From Verrucomicrobiota bacterium (lineage in GTDB: Bacteria; Verrucomicrobiota; Verrucomicrobiia; Chthoniobacterales; UBA10450), in the NCBI GenBank assembly GCA_003220005.1, contig QHRD01000010.1, forward strand, positions 1 to 42,768: a stretch of 42,768 nucleotides of DNA. The letters run 5' to 3'. How positions within the stretch are numbered: the stretch's first letter is position 1; each line of letters opens with the position of its first letter. Under the pieces are notes generated by a model that was given only the letters and a program-made list of their open reading frames with translations, was not told the DNA's origin and made no database searches. The translations under genes were made by a program, and so were the position numbers. Shown here one piece after another: positions 17,721 through 26,717 of the stretch.

Positions 17721-17743
17721 CGCCGTAGCCTTGGCGAAGGTGG
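17721..17743 (-). repeat. CCCGCC-type element, inverted copy 4, bracketed by AACGCGTT
   Basis: reverse complement CCACCTTCGCCAAGGCTACGGCG; AACGCGTT at 17702-17709 and 17747-17754. Confidence 0.65.
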
Positions 17744-17871
17744 CTCAACGCGTTGCCAAAACAAATGCGGCTTGGCCGCCTCATATTTGCGCCTTTGGCG
17801 ATGCCGCGGCCATCGTCTTCGGGAGAAACCGATCCACCTAGACCACCCGCGCCGCGCACGTAAGCTTCTCC

Positions 17872-18128
17872 ATGTCCATCTCAGACGAGCAAGTGACGGC
17901 TGCGTTGAAATCGGTGAAATATCCGGGCTTCACTCGCGACATCGTTTCATTCGGCTTGGTCAAATCGATCCAAGTCGACAATGGCGAGGTCAAGGTGCAG
18001 CTCGCGCTCGCGACAAATGATCCGAATATCCCCGCGGCAATCAAAAATGATGCGGAACGCGCACTGCGCGGGATCGAAGGAGTTCGCAGCGTGAAGGTCT
18101 TGATCGATATCCACGCACCGCCCGGAGG
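17872..18128 (+). CDS. Mrp N-terminal DUF59/MIP18 domain (5-prime part of an interrupted mrp)
   Basis: VTAALKSVKYPGFTRDIVSFGLVKSIQVDNGEVKVQLAL ... GIEGVRSVKVLIDIHAPPG; frame lost near 18125. Confidence 0.75.
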
Positions 18129-18860
18129 GTGGCAAGCGGCAAAGGCGGCGTGGGCAAATCGACGGTTGCGGCCAACCTTGCGGTGGCGTTGGAGCAAACC
18201 GGCGCGCGCGTCGGTCTGTGCGATTGCGACATCTATGGCCCGAGCATTTCGCAGATGTTCGGCACGCGCGAACGGCCAATGGCTACGGAAGAAAATAAGA
18301 TCGTTCCGATCGAGCAATACGGCTTGCGGCTCATGTCGATGGGATTCCTGCTTGACGATACTTCGCCGGCGATTTTGCGCGGGCCGATGGTAACACGCTA
18401 CACGCAACAATTTTTGCGGCAGGTCGAATGGGGTGAACTGGATTATCTGGTGCTCGATCTGCCGCCTGGTACCGGCGACATTCAACTCACCATTGTGCAG
18501 ACAGTCGCGCTTTCGGGGGCGATTGTGGTAACCACGCCCCAGGAAGTTGCGCTCATCGACGCTCGAAAGGCCGCCACAATGTTCGACAAGGTCAACGTGC
18601 CTGTGCTCGGTTTGATTGAGAACATGAGCTACTTCGTCTCTCCCTCCGACGGCAAACGCTACGATATCTTTGGAAGCGGCGGCGGTGAGCGCGAAGCGAA
18701 ACGGTTGCGGGTTCCGCTGCTTGGCCAGATCCCGATCGATATTGCCACGCGCGAGGCAGGCGATCGCGGAATTCCAATCGTGGGCGAAGATCGACGGTCG
18801 CCCGTGACGGCCGAGTTCAAAAAAATCGCAGAGCATCTGCGTAAGACATTGGCGCAGTGA
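18129..18860 (+). CDS. mrp: Mrp/ApbC-type Fe-S cluster carrier ATPase (3-prime part)
   Basis: VASGKGGVGKSTVAANLAVAL, CDCDIYGPSI, LDLPPGTGDIQLT, ENMSYF. Confidence 0.9.
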   Translation: MASGKGGVGKSTVAANLAVALEQTGARVGLCDCDIYGPSISQMFGTRERPMATEENKIVPIEQYGLRLMSMGFLLDDTSPAILRGPMVTRYTQQFLRQVEWGELDYLVLDLPPGTGDIQLTIVQTVALSGAIVVTTPQEVALIDARKAATMFDKVNVPVLGLIENMSYFVSPSDGKRYDIFGSGGGEREAKRLRVPLLGQIPIDIATREAGDRGIPIVGEDRRSPVTAEFKKIAEHLRKTLAQ

Positions 18861-18956
18861 TGCGTCCGGAACCGATAGCGCAAAGGAGCGTTAAATAATA
18901 GCGCGGCTGTCCCGTCGAATTCTGATACGCGATTTTGTTGACTCAACGCAAGTTTT

Positions 18957-19205
18957 ATGAAAGAAGAGAAACCCCAGATGCCATCTTCGGAAGAAGATCA
19001 AGCTCAATTCGTCAAAGATTCGGCACTCTACAAGGAGTTCCTCGCCGAGCGCGCGGAGATTTTGAAGCATAAATGGATTGAAAGCGAAAAAGCCGGCAAA
19101 GACATCGGCTTTGAGAGAGCTCTGCTCGATTGGATCGTAAAACATCGCTCCAACTGGCGAGAGCGACGAAGAAAGGAGGCGCGCACCGAAAAGTCCGCCT
19201 CCTAA
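18957..19205 (+). CDS. hypothetical small protein
   Basis: ORF 82 aa, charged, ahead of pyrR. Confidence 0.5.
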   Translation: MKEEKPQMPSSEEDQAQFVKDSALYKEFLAERAEILKHKWIESEKAGKDIGFERALLDWIVKHRSNWRERRRKEARTEKSAS

Positions 19206-19249
19206 TTTTTTTCTTTTAACGCGATCCCGCGAGGTCGCTAAGGAAACAC

Positions 19250-19813
19250 ATGAAGCAAGAAAAAGAGAATTCATCTGCCGCCGTCCCCATCATGGACGCG
19301 GAGGCAATTCGCCGGGCGCTTCGGCGGATTGCGCACGAAATCATTGAGGGAAATCCGCCGCTCGAAAAGGTGGTGCTGGCGGGAATTCCTTCGCGCGGGG
19401 TGGACATCGCGCAGCGAGTCGCCGCCTTCATTCGCGAGATTGAACAGATCGACATTGAGAGTGGAGTCATCGACGTGGCGATGCATCGCGACGACGTGGG
19501 AACGCGCCCGGAACTGCCTGTCGTGCACGCCTCGAAACTTCCGGTGCCACTTGAGGAGCGTACCGTCATCATTGTCGATGATGTTTTTTACACCGGGCGC
19601 ACTGCTCGCGCGGCGATGGACGCTATCAATTCGTTCGGGCGCCCCGCCCGCATCCAATTGGCGGTGCTGATCGATCGTGGCCATCGCGAGCTCCCAATTC
19701 GCCCCGATTACGTCGGAAAAAATTTGCCCACTGCGACGCGAGAACAAATTCGGGTTCGCCTGCAAGAAACCGATAACGAGACCGACGCAGTATGGCTGGA
19801 AAGGAAATCATGA
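19250..19813 (+). CDS. pyrR: PyrR bifunctional regulator/uracil phosphoribosyltransferase
   Basis: [67 protein letters not shown]. Confidence 0.95.
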   Translation: MKQEKENSSAAVPIMDAEAIRRALRRIAHEIIEGNPPLEKVVLAGIPSRGVDIAQRVAAFIREIEQIDIESGVIDVAMHRDDVGTRPELPVVHASKLPVPLEERTVIIVDDVFYTGRTARAAMDAINSFGRPARIQLAVLIDRGHRELPIRPDYVGKNLPTATREQIRVRLQETDNETDAVWLERKS

Positions 19814-20739
19814 GCACCCGCTGGACGCGAAAAGATCTGCTCGGCCTGCGTGAGTTGTCAGTCGATGAAATCAATTTCGTTCTCGAAACTGCGGACGCGT
19901 TCAAGGAAGTGGGCACTCGCCAGATCAAAAAAGTTCCGGCGCTGCGCGGCAAAACGCTGATGAACTTTTTTGTCGAACCGAGCACGCGGACGCGTACCTC
20001 ATTTGAGCTCGCCGCATTTCGCTTAAGCGCGGACGTGATCAATATTTCCGCGCCCTCCTCCAGCCTCACTAAGGGTGAAACACTCAAGGACACCGCGCGC
20101 AATCTCGAGGCGTTGCATGCCGATATTCTCGTCCTGCGCCACGGCTCCGCTGGCGCACCACAGTTTCTCGCAAATCGACTGAAAGCGAGCGTGATCAACG
20201 CCGGCGACGGCGCACACGAGCACCCCACACAGGCGCTTCTGGATCTTTACACGATCCGCGAACGCAGAGGGAAAATCGCGGGGCTAAACGTTGCGATCAT
20301 CGGCGACATTTTGTTCAGCCGCGTGGCACGCTCGAATATCTTCGGTCTGCTAAAGCTCGGCGCGCGCGTGACACTGGTCGGGCCGAGCACCCTCGTGCCG
20401 CGCGAGTTTGAAAAACTGGGCGTCGAAGTTTCACACAAGATCGATGAAGTACTGCCGAGAGCCGATCTGGTAAATCTTTTGCGGATTCAGCACGAACGTC
20501 AGCGCAGGGAATATTTTCCTGGGCTAGGTGAATACATCCGCTTGTTTGGCCTGACCAAAGAACGCGCAAAACTTTTGAAGCCGGATTGTCTGATTATGCA
20601 TCCCGGCCCCATTAACCGCGGCGTCGAAATCGACAGCGACGTCGCTGACGGACCGCAAAGCGTCATTCTCGACCAAGTCACCAACGGTCTCGCTGTTCGC
20701 ATGGCCGTTCTCTATCTGTGCGGGGGAATTTCGGTATGA
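19810..20739 (+). CDS. pyrB: aspartate carbamoyltransferase catalytic subunit
   Basis: [49 protein letters not shown] overlap with pyrR. Confidence 0.96.
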   Translation: MSTRWTRKDLLGLRELSVDEINFVLETADAFKEVGTRQIKKVPALRGKTLMNFFVEPSTRTRTSFELAAFRLSADVINISAPSSSLTKGETLKDTARNLEALHADILVLRHGSAGAPQFLANRLKASVINAGDGAHEHPTQALLDLYTIRERRGKIAGLNVAIIGDILFSRVARSNIFGLLKLGARVTLVGPSTLVPREFEKLGVEVSHKIDEVLPRADLVNLLRIQHERQRREYFPGLGEYIRLFGLTKERAKLLKPDCLIMHPGPINRGVEIDSDVADGPQSVILDQVTNGLAVRMAVLYLCGGISV

Positions 20740-20783
20740 CCAGTCTGGCGCAAGCGGGTGGGGGGGGCACACTCATTCTGAGT

Positions 20784-20816
20784 GCTGGTGATCGCATCTT
20801 GCGATCACCAGCTTTT
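20784..20816 (+). terminator. strong hairpin + T-tract, rho-independent-terminator-like, between pyrB and pyrC
   Basis: GCTGGTGATCGC-ATCTT-GCGATCACCAGC-TTTT. Confidence 0.65.
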
Positions 20817-20863
20817 ACGTCAGCTCAAAAATCGGCCTTGGCGGCAAAGTCAGAGAAAAGTTC

Positions 20864-20903
20864 GTCGCCGCAGGATGCGGCGACCAGCACGCTGCAAGCG
20901 TGC
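20864..20903. repeat. two adjacent hairpins upstream of pyrC
   Basis: GTCGCCGCA-GGA-TGCGGCGAC (20864-20884) and GCACGCT-GCA-AGCGTGC (20887-20903). Confidence 0.7.
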
Positions 20904-20914
20904 GCTCCCCAGAC

Positions 20915-22201
20915 ATGAGCGCGACGATCATTCGCAACGGACGCGTGATCGATCCCGCAAACAAGCGAGATGAAATTGCTGACCTTTGCATCGCTGGCGG
21001 AAAAATCGTCGCCTCCAAATCCAAAATCCGAAATCAGAAATCCGAAAGCGAAGAGATCGACGCAAAAGGTCTGATCGTGGCGCCCGGTTTACTTGACATG
21101 CACGTGCACTTGCGGGAGCCGGGATTCAGTCATAAGGAAACGATCGAGTCAGGCGCGCACGCGGCTGCAGCCGGGGGATTTACCACGGTTGTTTGTATGC
21201 CGAACACTGCGCCAGTCGCGGATAATCCCAGTACCATCGCGTGGATCAGAGACCGAGCAGCGGCCGTCGCATGCGTAAACGTTTTGCCGACAGGCGCGAT
21301 TTCAAAAAATCTGGCCGGCGAAGAGCTCGCGCCGATCGGTTCACTCGCGCAGGCAGGCGTGATTGCGATCACGGACGACGGTCACTGCATTCAAAATCAC
21401 GAGCTGATGCGGCGCGCGGTCGAGTATGCGCGCATGGTCGATCTGCCCGTGCTCGATCATTGTCAGGATTACAATCTGGTCGGCAACGGCGTGGTGCACG
21501 AAGGCTATTGGAGCACACTGCTCGGTCTGCCGGGCTGGCCGGCAGCGGGCGAGGAAGTGATGGTGATGCGCAACATTTTACTCGCGGAACTTTGCAATCA
21601 TCACATTCATTGCCAGCACCTCACCACGGCGGGCAGTGTGCGCTTGTTGCGTGAAGCGCGGACGCGCGGGGTGAAGATCAGCGGCGAAGTTTGCCCGCAT
21701 CACATCGCGTTGACCGAGGAGGCGATCCAAAATTTCGACACGCACTACAAAATGAATCCGCCGCTGCGATCGCAGGAGGACGTTGATGCGCTGCTGGAAG
21801 GAATCGCCGACGGAACACTCTCGGTCCTATGCTCCGATCACGCGCCGCACGCCGATTTCGAAAAGGAAGTGGAATTCGATGCAGCGCCGTTTGGCATCAT
21901 CGGACTGGAGACCGAGCTCGGATTATTTATTGATCTGCTCGTGAACAAGCACGGCAAGATCGATATCGCCCGTTTGATCGAGATGTACACAGTCGAACCG
22001 GCGCGTTTGTTAAAGATTGATGCCGGTACGCTATCGGCCGGCGCGCGAGCTGACGTAACGCTGATCGATCCGGAACTGGAGTGGACAATCAGGATTGATC
22101 AGTTTCAATCTGCCTCGCGCAATTCACCATTCGACGGCTGGAAACTCAAAGGCCGCGCGGTGCGGACCATTGTCGGAGGAAAAACCGTTTGGAACTTGTA
22201 A
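20915..22201 (+). CDS. pyrC: dihydroorotase
   Basis: DMHVHLREPGFSHKETI, LDHCQD, CPHHIALTEE, CSDHAPH; ATG 20915. Confidence 0.95.
   Translation: MSATIIRNGRVIDPANKRDEIADLCIAGGKIVASKSKIRNQKSESEEIDAKGLIVAPGLLDMHVHLREPGFSHKETIESGAHAAAAGGFTTVVCMPNTAPVADNPSTIAWIRDRAAAVACVNVLPTGAISKNLAGEELAPIGSLAQAGVIAITDDGHCIQNHELMRRAVEYARMVDLPVLDHCQDYNLVGNGVVHEGYWSTLLGLPGWPAAGEEVMVMRNILLAELCNHHIHCQHLTTAGSVRLLREARTRGVKISGEVCPHHIALTEEAIQNFDTHYKMNPPLRSQEDVDALLEGIADGTLSVLCSDHAPHADFEKEVEFDAAPFGIIGLETELGLFIDLLVNKHGKIDIARLIEMYTVEPARLLKIDAGTLSAGARADVTLIDPELEWTIRIDQFQSASRNSPFDGWKLKGRAVRTIVGGKTVWNL
21017..21044. repeat. heptamer tandem repeat AAATCCA AAATCCG AAATCAG AAATCCG inside pyrC
   Basis: 4 x 7 bp; encodes part of SKSKIRNQKSES. 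Confidence 0.85.
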
Positions 22202-22204
22202 CCC

Positions 22205-22232
22205 GTCATTCCGAGCGAAGTCGAGGAATGAC
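22205..22232. repeat. GTCAT...ATGAC dispersed element, short form, between convergent pyrC and CBS gene
   Basis: GTCATTCC-GAGCGAAGTCGA-GGAATGAC. Confidence 0.8.
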
Positions 22233-22240
22233 AGAGGAAA

Positions 22241-22762
22241 TTATCCGAGATATCCGCCGTGGATGTAGCTTTCCAGATGGGCGATCGCGGCTTGCTGGCA
22301 GGAAATGACGTGCTTGACCAGGTCGCCGATGGAAATCACGCCCACAACCTTGTCGCCATCGAGCACTGGCAGATGTCGGATATGCTTGTCCGTCATGATA
22401 CGCAGACATTCATCGACGCCTTCGCGCGGATTTGTCGTGGACACGGTGGTTGACATGATCTCGGCCACCTTCGTTTCGCGAGAGCGCTTGCCTCGCAGGA
22501 CTATCTTGCGCGTGTAATCGCGTTCGGAAATGACGCCAACCAGCCGCTCCTCCTTGACTACCAACAGCGCACCGACATTCTTCGCGTCCATCAGTTGGAT
22601 TGCTTCGAAAACCGTTGCATCTGGCGAAATCGAGAAAACCTCGCGGCTCTTTTGATTCAGAATCGCGCGGATGCTGCCACTCACGTCCATAAGCGAGGTC
22701 TCAGGATAGACCCACACCGGGTAGCCACGCAAAGCAATTCTGGCGGTCAGCGGTCCAAGCAC
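22241..22762 (-). CDS. tandem CBS-domain protein
   Basis: VFEAIQLMDAKNVGALLVVKEERLVGVISERDYTRKI ... LRIMTDKHIRHLPVLDGDKVVGVISIGDLVK. Confidence 0.9.
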   Translation of the reverse strand: MLGPLTARIALRGYPVWVYPETSLMDVSGSIRAILNQKSREVFSISPDATVFEAIQLMDAKNVGALLVVKEERLVGVISERDYTRKIVLRGKRSRETKVAEIMSTTVSTTNPREGVDECLRIMTDKHIRHLPVLDGDKVVGVISIGDLVKHVISCQQAAIAHLESYIHGGYLG

Positions 22763-22837
22763 CCTCGCGATCGAAATTCGGCCAATCGTACCATCGCCAC
22801 ACTTGGGCGTCGATAGATCAGAAGTTCAAATTCGCAT

Positions 22838-23758
22838 TTGTTGCGTTTTGGGCAGGAGAGAGAGAATACTGAAAAGGTGCATTTGGCTTGGCGATTTAAA
22901 GAGCGCGCGGGCGGCGTTGGCAAAAAAAAGCGGCCTTCGACGAGGCATGCACAGCCCGATTTCATGTCCATCGGAGCCCACAAAAGTGGAACGACATGGC
23001 TTTATCAGCAGCTCGACGCCCATCCGGATTTCTGGATGCCGCCTGTAAAGGAACTGCATTATTTTGATCAACTGAGCAGGGTCCAACACTCGGCCCCTCC
23101 ACGCTTCCGAGACGAGCGCGATCTTCATTTCTTTGAAAACCTGAACGCCCTCAGTGCCAAAACGCATGTGGACCTCGAGAATTACGGCCTACTGTTCGAA
23201 CCCAAGGCATCGCTTCTCTCCGGTGACATTTCCCCAAACTACTCGACGCTGAGTAGCAAACTCATACGCCAAATCGTCGGATATTTCCCACACTTAAAGG
23301 TGATCTTCCTTGCGCGTGATCCAGTGCAGAGATTCTGGTCGCACTTATCGATGGAAGTATATTACCGACAGATTAAGCCCTTTGACGCGACCAATATCGA
23401 CGAAGTCCATCGGAATTTGCTCCGCCGAGGAATGCATTTGCGTTCGTACCCGAGCACGGTCGTCGCGCGGTGGAAATGGTACATTCATCCAGACCGGTTT
23501 CGCGTCTATTTCTTTGATGATCTGCAAAGAAATCCCACTGAACTGCGACGATCCATTCTCGACTTCCTCGGTGCGGATCCGGATAAGCCAATCGACGAGT
23601 TAAGAGCGAATTACAACAGCTGGGGCGGGATGGAAAAGCTGCCGCTGACCAGCCAGGTGCGGTCGCATCTGGCTCACTTTTTCAAAAAAGAACTGAAAGC
23701 ATGCGCAGCGCGTTTGGGTGGACCAGCCAAAGCATGGCCGGCGCGCTACGGTTTTTGA
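22838..23758 (+). CDS. sulfotransferase domain protein
   Basis: PDFMSIGAHKSGTTWLYQQLDAHP (PAPS 5-prime loop), KVIFLARDPVQRFWSHLSM, FFDDLQRNP; exact start uncertain. Confidence 0.85.
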   Translation: MLRFGQERENTEKVHLAWRFKERAGGVGKKKRPSTRHAQPDFMSIGAHKSGTTWLYQQLDAHPDFWMPPVKELHYFDQLSRVQHSAPPRFRDERDLHFFENLNALSAKTHVDLENYGLLFEPKASLLSGDISPNYSTLSSKLIRQIVGYFPHLKVIFLARDPVQRFWSHLSMEVYYRQIKPFDATNIDEVHRNLLRRGMHLRSYPSTVVARWKWYIHPDRFRVYFFDDLQRNPTELRRSILDFLGADPDKPIDELRANYNSWGGMEKLPLTSQVRSHLAHFFKKELKACAARLGGPAKAWPARYGF

Positions 23759-23771
23759 TTGCGCATTTCTC

Positions 23772-23824
23772 GTAGGTACGGACGGAGCGCTGCGCCGTCC
23801 GGACATCGCAGCGGGATGTCCCTA
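23772..23824. repeat. cloverleaf-like palindromic element at a convergent junction
   Basis: outer TAGG/CCTA, inner GGACGG/CCGTCC and GGACATC/GATGTCC. Confidence 0.65.
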
Positions 23825-24199
23825 GCCTTCTGCTGCTTGTTTCGCCCGGGCGCGATTCGCCTGAAGCTCAGCAAGATGCTTTTCCGACCAGCGACAAAGC
23901 GCGTGCAACGGCTCAATCAAGGTCCGGCCCAATCTCGTCAGTGAATATTCCACTTTCGGCGGCACGACTGGATGCACTTTACGTTGCACGAGGCCGTCGC
24001 GCTCGAGACTACGCAGAGTCTGCGTAAGCATTTTTTGCGAAATCCCACCGATCGCGCGTTGCAGTTCTGCATAACGCATCGTGCCCCGCGCAAGGATCTG
24101 AATCACAAGCGCCGTCCATTTGTCGGCAATCCGCTCGAGCACAAGTCGTGACGGGCATTGCGGTTCCAAGACTGATGGAGGAGAAGACGTTTTGGGCAT
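23822..24199 (-). CDS. HxlR-family transcriptional regulator
   Basis: CPSRLVLERIADKWTALVIQILARGTMRYAELQRAIGGISQKMLTQTLRSLERDGLVQRKVHPVVPPKVEYSLT; ATG at 24199. Confidence 0.9.
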   Translation of the reverse strand: MPKTSSPPSVLEPQCPSRLVLERIADKWTALVIQILARGTMRYAELQRAIGGISQKMLTQTLRSLERDGLVQRKVHPVVPPKVEYSLTRLGRTLIEPLHALCRWSEKHLAELQANRARAKQAAEG

Positions 24200-24396
24200 G
24201 CCTGCTTGTACTCCAAGCGCCAGCGGAGAGCAACATCCCAAATGATATGTATGGATCGGATTGGCCTGTAGTTGACGAATGGATTGGCAAGTTCGAAATT
24301 TCTCATCGTATGATGACAACGACAAATTTGGAACGGGCTGCGCGCCCAGAATTCTTGTTTGGCGAAGCAAATTCAGAGGGCCGCTCGGCTAATCAA

Positions 24397-25362
24397 ATGA
24401 CAACCCCGAAAGCTTTCGGGGCTGATGCGGCGCTTTTAGACGAATACTCGCGCGCAGTGGTCAGCGCGGTTGAGCGCGTCGCGCCTTCCGTGGTGAACAT
24501 CGAAGTCCAACAACGAGGCAAAAATCAGCGGCGCGACAACGGCGGAAACGGCTCGGGATTTATGATTACTCCCGATGGTTTCATTTTAACCAATAGCCAT
24601 GTCGTCCACGCGGCAACGCGCATCATCGTGAATCTCTCGGGCGGCCGCGATTATCCGGCACAGCTCATTGGCGATGATCCAGAAACCGATCTGGCAGTGA
24701 TCCGAATCGATGCGCCGCAGTTAGTTCACGTGCGCCTGGCCGATTCCGAAGGCTTGCGGGTTGGCCAGCTCGCGATCGCAATCGGCAATCCATTCGGCTT
24801 TCAAGCAAGCGTGACCGCCGGTGTGATCAGCGCGCTCGGGCGCTCAATGTATTCGCAATCGGGTCGTTTGATCGACAACATCATTCAGACCGACGCCGCA
24901 CTGAATCCGGGCAATTCCGGCGGGCCGCTGGTCAACTCCGCGGGCGAAGTAATCGGCGTGAACACGGCGATGATTCGCCCCGCCCAGGGCATCTGCTTTG
25001 CGATTGCGAGCAACACAGCCAGGCTTGTCGCTGGATGGCTAATCCGGGACGGAAGAATCCGACGCAGCTACATCGGTGTCGCCGGTCAAAATGTGCCGCT
25101 GCATCGGCGCGTGGTTCGGTTTTATAATTTACCGCTCGAAACAGGCGTGCTCGTTGTCTCCATTGAGAAGAACAGTCCGGCTGAACCCGCTGGATTGCGA
25201 GAGGGCGATCTCATTGTGGCGTTCAATGGCCAGCCGATTGGGAGCGTGCACGATCTGCACAAGATTTTGGTCGGCGAACAAATTGGCGTTAGCGCCAGTC
25301 TCACGGTCATTCGGCAGACTGAAAAACTGGAGCTAACCATTCTACCCGCTGAATCGCGCTAA
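24397..25362 (+). CDS. HtrA/DegP-like trypsin-PDZ serine protease
   Basis: GFILTNSHVVHA, DLAVIRID, NPGNSGGPLVNSAGEVIGVNTA, C-terminal PDZ; ORF is open from 24148, start uncertain (24310 or 24397). Confidence 0.88.
   Translation: MTTPKAFGADAALLDEYSRAVVSAVERVAPSVVNIEVQQRGKNQRRDNGGNGSGFMITPDGFILTNSHVVHAATRIIVNLSGGRDYPAQLIGDDPETDLAVIRIDAPQLVHVRLADSEGLRVGQLAIAIGNPFGFQASVTAGVISALGRSMYSQSGRLIDNIIQTDAALNPGNSGGPLVNSAGEVIGVNTAMIRPAQGICFAIASNTARLVAGWLIRDGRIRRSYIGVAGQNVPLHRRVVRFYNLPLETGVLVVSIEKNSPAEPAGLREGDLIVAFNGQPIGSVHDLHKILVGEQIGVSASLTVIRQTEKLELTILPAESR
24404..24421. repeat. 18-bp perfect palindrome CCCCGAAAG|CTTTCGGGG
   Basis: read directly; within or just before the start of the htrA-like gene. 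Confidence 0.85.
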
Positions 25363-25424
25363 CTGGGGCGAAATGCTGCAGCGTCCTCGACAGCGCGGCG
25401 TGATCTCCTTACCATTCATCCTTC

Positions 25425-26717
25425 TTGATGAAAATTCTGGTCATTGGCAGCGGCGGCCGTGAACACGCGCTCGCGTGGAAACTCCGACAATCTCCACATG
25501 CAGACCGGATTTTCTGCGCGCCGGGAAACGCCGGCACTGCCGACGTTGGTGAGAATGTCGCGATTCCCGTGAGTGATTTGGGGGCGCTCGTTCGGTTCGC
25601 CAAGGAAAATCATGTCGGTTTAACAGTGGTTGGTCCAGACGATCCGCTTGCTGCGGGAATTGTCGATCTGTTCACTGCTGAAAAATTGCGCGCGTTTGGT
25701 CCGACCAAATCGGCGGCACGCATCGAGGCGTCTAAAATTTTCGCGAAAGAGCTGATGCGCGCGCAGGAAATCCCCACTGCCGAAGCGCGCACATTTTCCG
25801 ATAGCGGCGAGGCGCTGCGTTATTGCGAGCAAGTTAAATTTCCCGTCGTGATCAAGGCGGACGGCCTCGCGCTTGGCAAAGGCGTAATCGTTGCAACCGA
25901 TCTTACTACAGTGCAATCCACGATCAATGAGATGATGAATGAACGCCGGTTCGGCGACGCAGGCCGGCGCATCGTCATCGAGGAATTTTTGTGCGGTACG
26001 GAATGTTCGCTGCACGCGCTAGTCGACGGAAAAAATTATCTTCTGTTGCAATCGGCCCGCGATCACAAGCGTGCGCTGGACGGCGATCAGGGTCCGAACA
26101 CGGGCGGGATGGGCGCCTTCAGCCCTGCCAATAATTGGGACAGCAAGTTGCAATCTCGGTTCGAGACGGAGATCATGCAGCCCCTGCTGCGTGGTTTCCT
26201 CCAACAGGGAATCCAATTTCGCGGACTTCTTTATCCGGGCTTGATCATCACCAGCGAAGGCGCGCGCGTACTGGAATTCAATTGTCGTTTCGGCGACCCG
26301 GAGACGCAGGCGCTTTTGCCCCGAATGAAATCGGATTTGCTGCCGCTCCTAGAAGCGACGATCGATGGAAGAATCGCGGCTTGTTCAATCGAATGGGATA
26401 CGCGCGCTGCGGTGACCGTCGTGCTCGCGTCTGGCGGTTATCCAGGCAAATACGAAACCGGAAAAACGATTTCTGGTCTCGAAGAGGCAGCAAAGCTCAG
26501 AGATGTTCAGATTTTTCACGCGGGAACCAAACGTGCCAATGGCGAAGTCAAGACTTCAGGCGGTCGCGTCCTCGCAATCACGGCGCTTGGGGAAACCATT
26601 GAAGACGCGCGCGAACGCGCCTACGAAGCCGCTGCGCGCATCCATTTCGAGAACTGTCATTACAGGCGCGACATTGCTCTGAGTGCTGTTGCGGCTAACA
26701 TCGACCAATTACCGTGA
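25425..26717 (+). CDS. purD: phosphoribosylamine-glycine ligase
   Basis: MKILVIGSGGREHALAWKLRQSP, IKADGLALGKGVIVA, QGPNTGGMGAFSP, EFNCRFGDPETQALLPRM. Confidence 0.97.
   Translation: MMKILVIGSGGREHALAWKLRQSPHADRIFCAPGNAGTADVGENVAIPVSDLGALVRFAKENHVGLTVVGPDDPLAAGIVDLFTAEKLRAFGPTKSAARIEASKIFAKELMRAQEIPTAEARTFSDSGEALRYCEQVKFPVVIKADGLALGKGVIVATDLTTVQSTINEMMNERRFGDAGRRIVIEEFLCGTECSLHALVDGKNYLLLQSARDHKRALDGDQGPNTGGMGAFSPANNWDSKLQSRFETEIMQPLLRGFLQQGIQFRGLLYPGLIITSEGARVLEFNCRFGDPETQALLPRMKSDLLPLLEATIDGRIAACSIEWDTRAAVTVVLASGGYPGKYETGKTISGLEEAAKLRDVQIFHAGTKRANGEVKTSGGRVLAITALGETIEDARERAYEAAARIHFENCHYRRDIALSAVAANIDQLP

Noticed and set aside
20757-20767. run of eight G residues after pyrB, possible G-quadruplex
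   Set aside because: Only one long G-run plus one GGG are nearby; not enough tracts for a supported quadruplex.
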